Origin: Pseudomonadota bacterium | Lineage (GTDB): Bacteria; Pseudomonadota; Alphaproteobacteria; Rhizobiales; Hyphomicrobiaceae | NCBI GenBank assembly: GCA_023410905.1 | Contig: JAEYPL010000054.1 | Coordinates: 1 to 7,040 of the forward strand | DNA: 7,040 nt | Reading direction: 5' to 3' | Shown here: positions 6,080 to 7,040 of the stretch, piece by piece | Position numbering within the stretch: position 1 is the first letter of the stretch | Layout of the letters: each line of letters opens with the position of its first letter | Program-made: the position numbers and the translations under genes | The notes under the pieces: generated by a model | The model's input: only the letters and a program-made list of their open reading frames with translations | Told to the model about the DNA's origin: nothing | The model's database searches: none

Positions 6080-7040
6080 ATGCGCACTATTTTCGATTTC
6101 GCCCGCCAGCGCGCCCTGCTGACGCCTGAAGCGATTGCCTTCAGAGACGTTGCCACAGGCCACATCTGGACTTTCCGCGAGATCGACGCGCTTTCCGAGC
6201 GTCTCGCCTCAATGCTGGAGGCGCGTGGTCTCGCGGCCGGCGATCGCGTCGCCACGCTGAACCACAACACATTCATCTTCTTCGCGCTGCTCTTCGCGGC
6301 CGCAAAAGCGGCTCTCATTCTCGTGCCGCTCAATTGGCGCCAGACGGCGAGCGAGTTGAGGCCGATCCTTGCGGACTGCGGTGCGCGCCTCCTGCTGCAT
6401 GACGAGGCGACGGCGTCGCTCGCCGAGGTCATTGCGCAAGAGGCCGCCATCGAACGACTCACCTTCGATGCCTGCGAGAAGCTGGCGGCGCACGCCGCCG
6501 CGCGACCCAATCGCGAAACGGCATGGCCCTCGGATCGCGTCTGGTACCTGCTCTACACATCCGGCACGACCGGCAAGCCCAAGGCCGTGATCCAGACGAC
6601 CGGCATGGCGCTCGCCAATGCGATCAACGTGCAGCAGGCCACAGGCATCGGCCCGCAAGACGGCACCGTGAACTATCTGCCGCTGTTCCATACTGCCGGC
6701 ATCAATCTGCACGCGCTCCCAGTCTTCATTGCGGGCGGCACGAGCCACGTACTGGCAAAATTCGACGTCGATCCTGCAATCGAGCTCATCGAAAGCGGTG
6801 CGGTCAGCGTCTTCTTCGGCGTGCCCGCGATCTATCAAGCCCTGAGCCTGCACCCGCGCTTCGAGGCGCTGGATCTCAAACGTATTCGACATTGGGGTTC
6901 GGGCGGCGCGACACTCCCGGACAATCTGATCCGCGCTTTTCTCGATAAGGGCGCCGTCATCTGCAATGGCATGGGCATGACGGAAACCGGCCCGTGCGCG
7001 TTTCTCATGGATCGCGCGCACGCGACGCAGAAGATCGGCT
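6080..7040 (+). CDS. Acyl-CoA synthetase / AMP-dependent ligase (ANL superfamily), N-terminal part, truncated at window edge
   Basis: Activates a carboxylic acid with ATP to an acyl-adenylate and then a CoA thioester, probably in the cytoplasm. The first 320 codons are present, of roughly 500-550 expected, and the frame is open to the window end. The ATP/AMP-binding P-loop YTSGTTGKPKAV is at 159-170, LPLFHTAGIN at 200-209, GSGGATLP at 273-280, and the A5 motif NGMGMTETGP at 296-305. The C-terminal hinge and the catalytic Lys domain are outside the window. The start is ATG 6080, with GGAG (6070-6073) six bases upstream. It begins 36 bp after tetR and is probably co-transcribed with it. The motifs resemble fatty-acyl or aromatic-acid CoA ligases, but the chain length or ring preference cannot be told from this part. 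Confidence 0.93.
   Translation, partial: MRTIFDFARQRALLTPEAIAFRDVATGHIWTFREIDALSERLASMLEARGLAAGDRVATLNHNTFIFFALLFAAAKAALILVPLNWRQTASELRPILADCGARLLLHDEATASLAEVIAQEAAIERLTFDACEKLAAHAAARPNRETAWPSDRVWYLLYTSGTTGKPKAVIQTTGMALANAINVQQATGIGPQDGTVNYLPLFHTAGINLHALPVFIAGGTSHVLAKFDVDPAIELIESGAVSVFFGVPAIYQALSLHPRFEALDLKRIRHWGSGGATLPDNLIRAFLDKGAVICNGMGMTETGPCAFLMDRAHATQKIG

Noticed and set aside
5426..6163. Minus-strand reading frame of 245 codons opposite tetR
   Set aside because: It is antisense to a clear TetR protein and has no family motif. It runs into the ligase start and is a compositional shadow.
6209..7021. Minus-strand reading frame of 270 codons opposite the acyl-CoA ligase
   Set aside because: The plus strand encodes unmistakable ANL motifs here, and the antisense product is low-complexity charged sequence.
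1..7040. CRISPR arrays, tRNA or rRNA genes, insertion sequences, phage or toxin-antitoxin genes
   Set aside because: No regularly spaced repeats, cloverleaf sequences, transposase-like frames or terminal inverted repeats were seen. Coding density is explained by the seven genes listed.

Overview
The window is GC-rich and densely coding, and carries a complete branched-chain-amino-acid-type (HAAT/Liv family) ABC uptake operon with flanking regulatory and metabolic genes. GC content, codon use, the many short-gap cistrons and the pairing of a Liv-type transporter with a TetR regulator and an acyl-CoA ligase suggest an alphaproteobacterium, probably Hyphomicrobiales/Rhizobiales-like. That assignment is inference; the window has no rRNA or other marker gene.

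Layout: (1) 1-326, minus strand: 5' part of a PLP fold-type IV (class IV) aminotransferase, cut by the left edge. (2) 399-5297, minus strand, transcribed right to left: periplasmic substrate-binding protein, LivG ATPase, LivF ATPase, LivH permease, LivM permease. The last four genes are packed with a 4-bp overlap or gaps of 8 and 2 bp. The binding-protein gene is set apart from livG by 66 bp that hold a strong hairpin. (3) 5298-5422: the divergent control region, with a promoter-like sequence facing the transporter and two nested imperfect dyads that look like operators. (4) 5423-6043, plus strand: a TetR-family regulator. (5) 6080-7040, plus strand: an ANL-superfamily acyl-CoA synthetase (AMP-forming), cut by the right edge. 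A strong hairpin spans the tetR stop codon.

How the genes may work together (inference): the binding protein captures a small solute in the periplasm, LivHM carry it across the inner membrane with LivFG supplying ATP hydrolysis, and the ligase may activate the imported carboxylate as a CoA thioester. The TetR protein probably controls the shared intergenic region and may be relieved by the substrate or its CoA ester. The ligase next door makes a carboxylic acid (aromatic, aliphatic or amino-acid-derived) a plausible cargo, so the liv names describe family and not proven substrate.

There are no tRNA or rRNA genes, CRISPR arrays, IS elements or phage genes that I can see. No gene-free stretch exceeds 130 bp. 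Most of the window is a recognisable and ordinary system. The parts most worth checking are the operator region, the two intercistronic hairpins, the unusual LivG signature motif and the type of the truncated aminotransferase.
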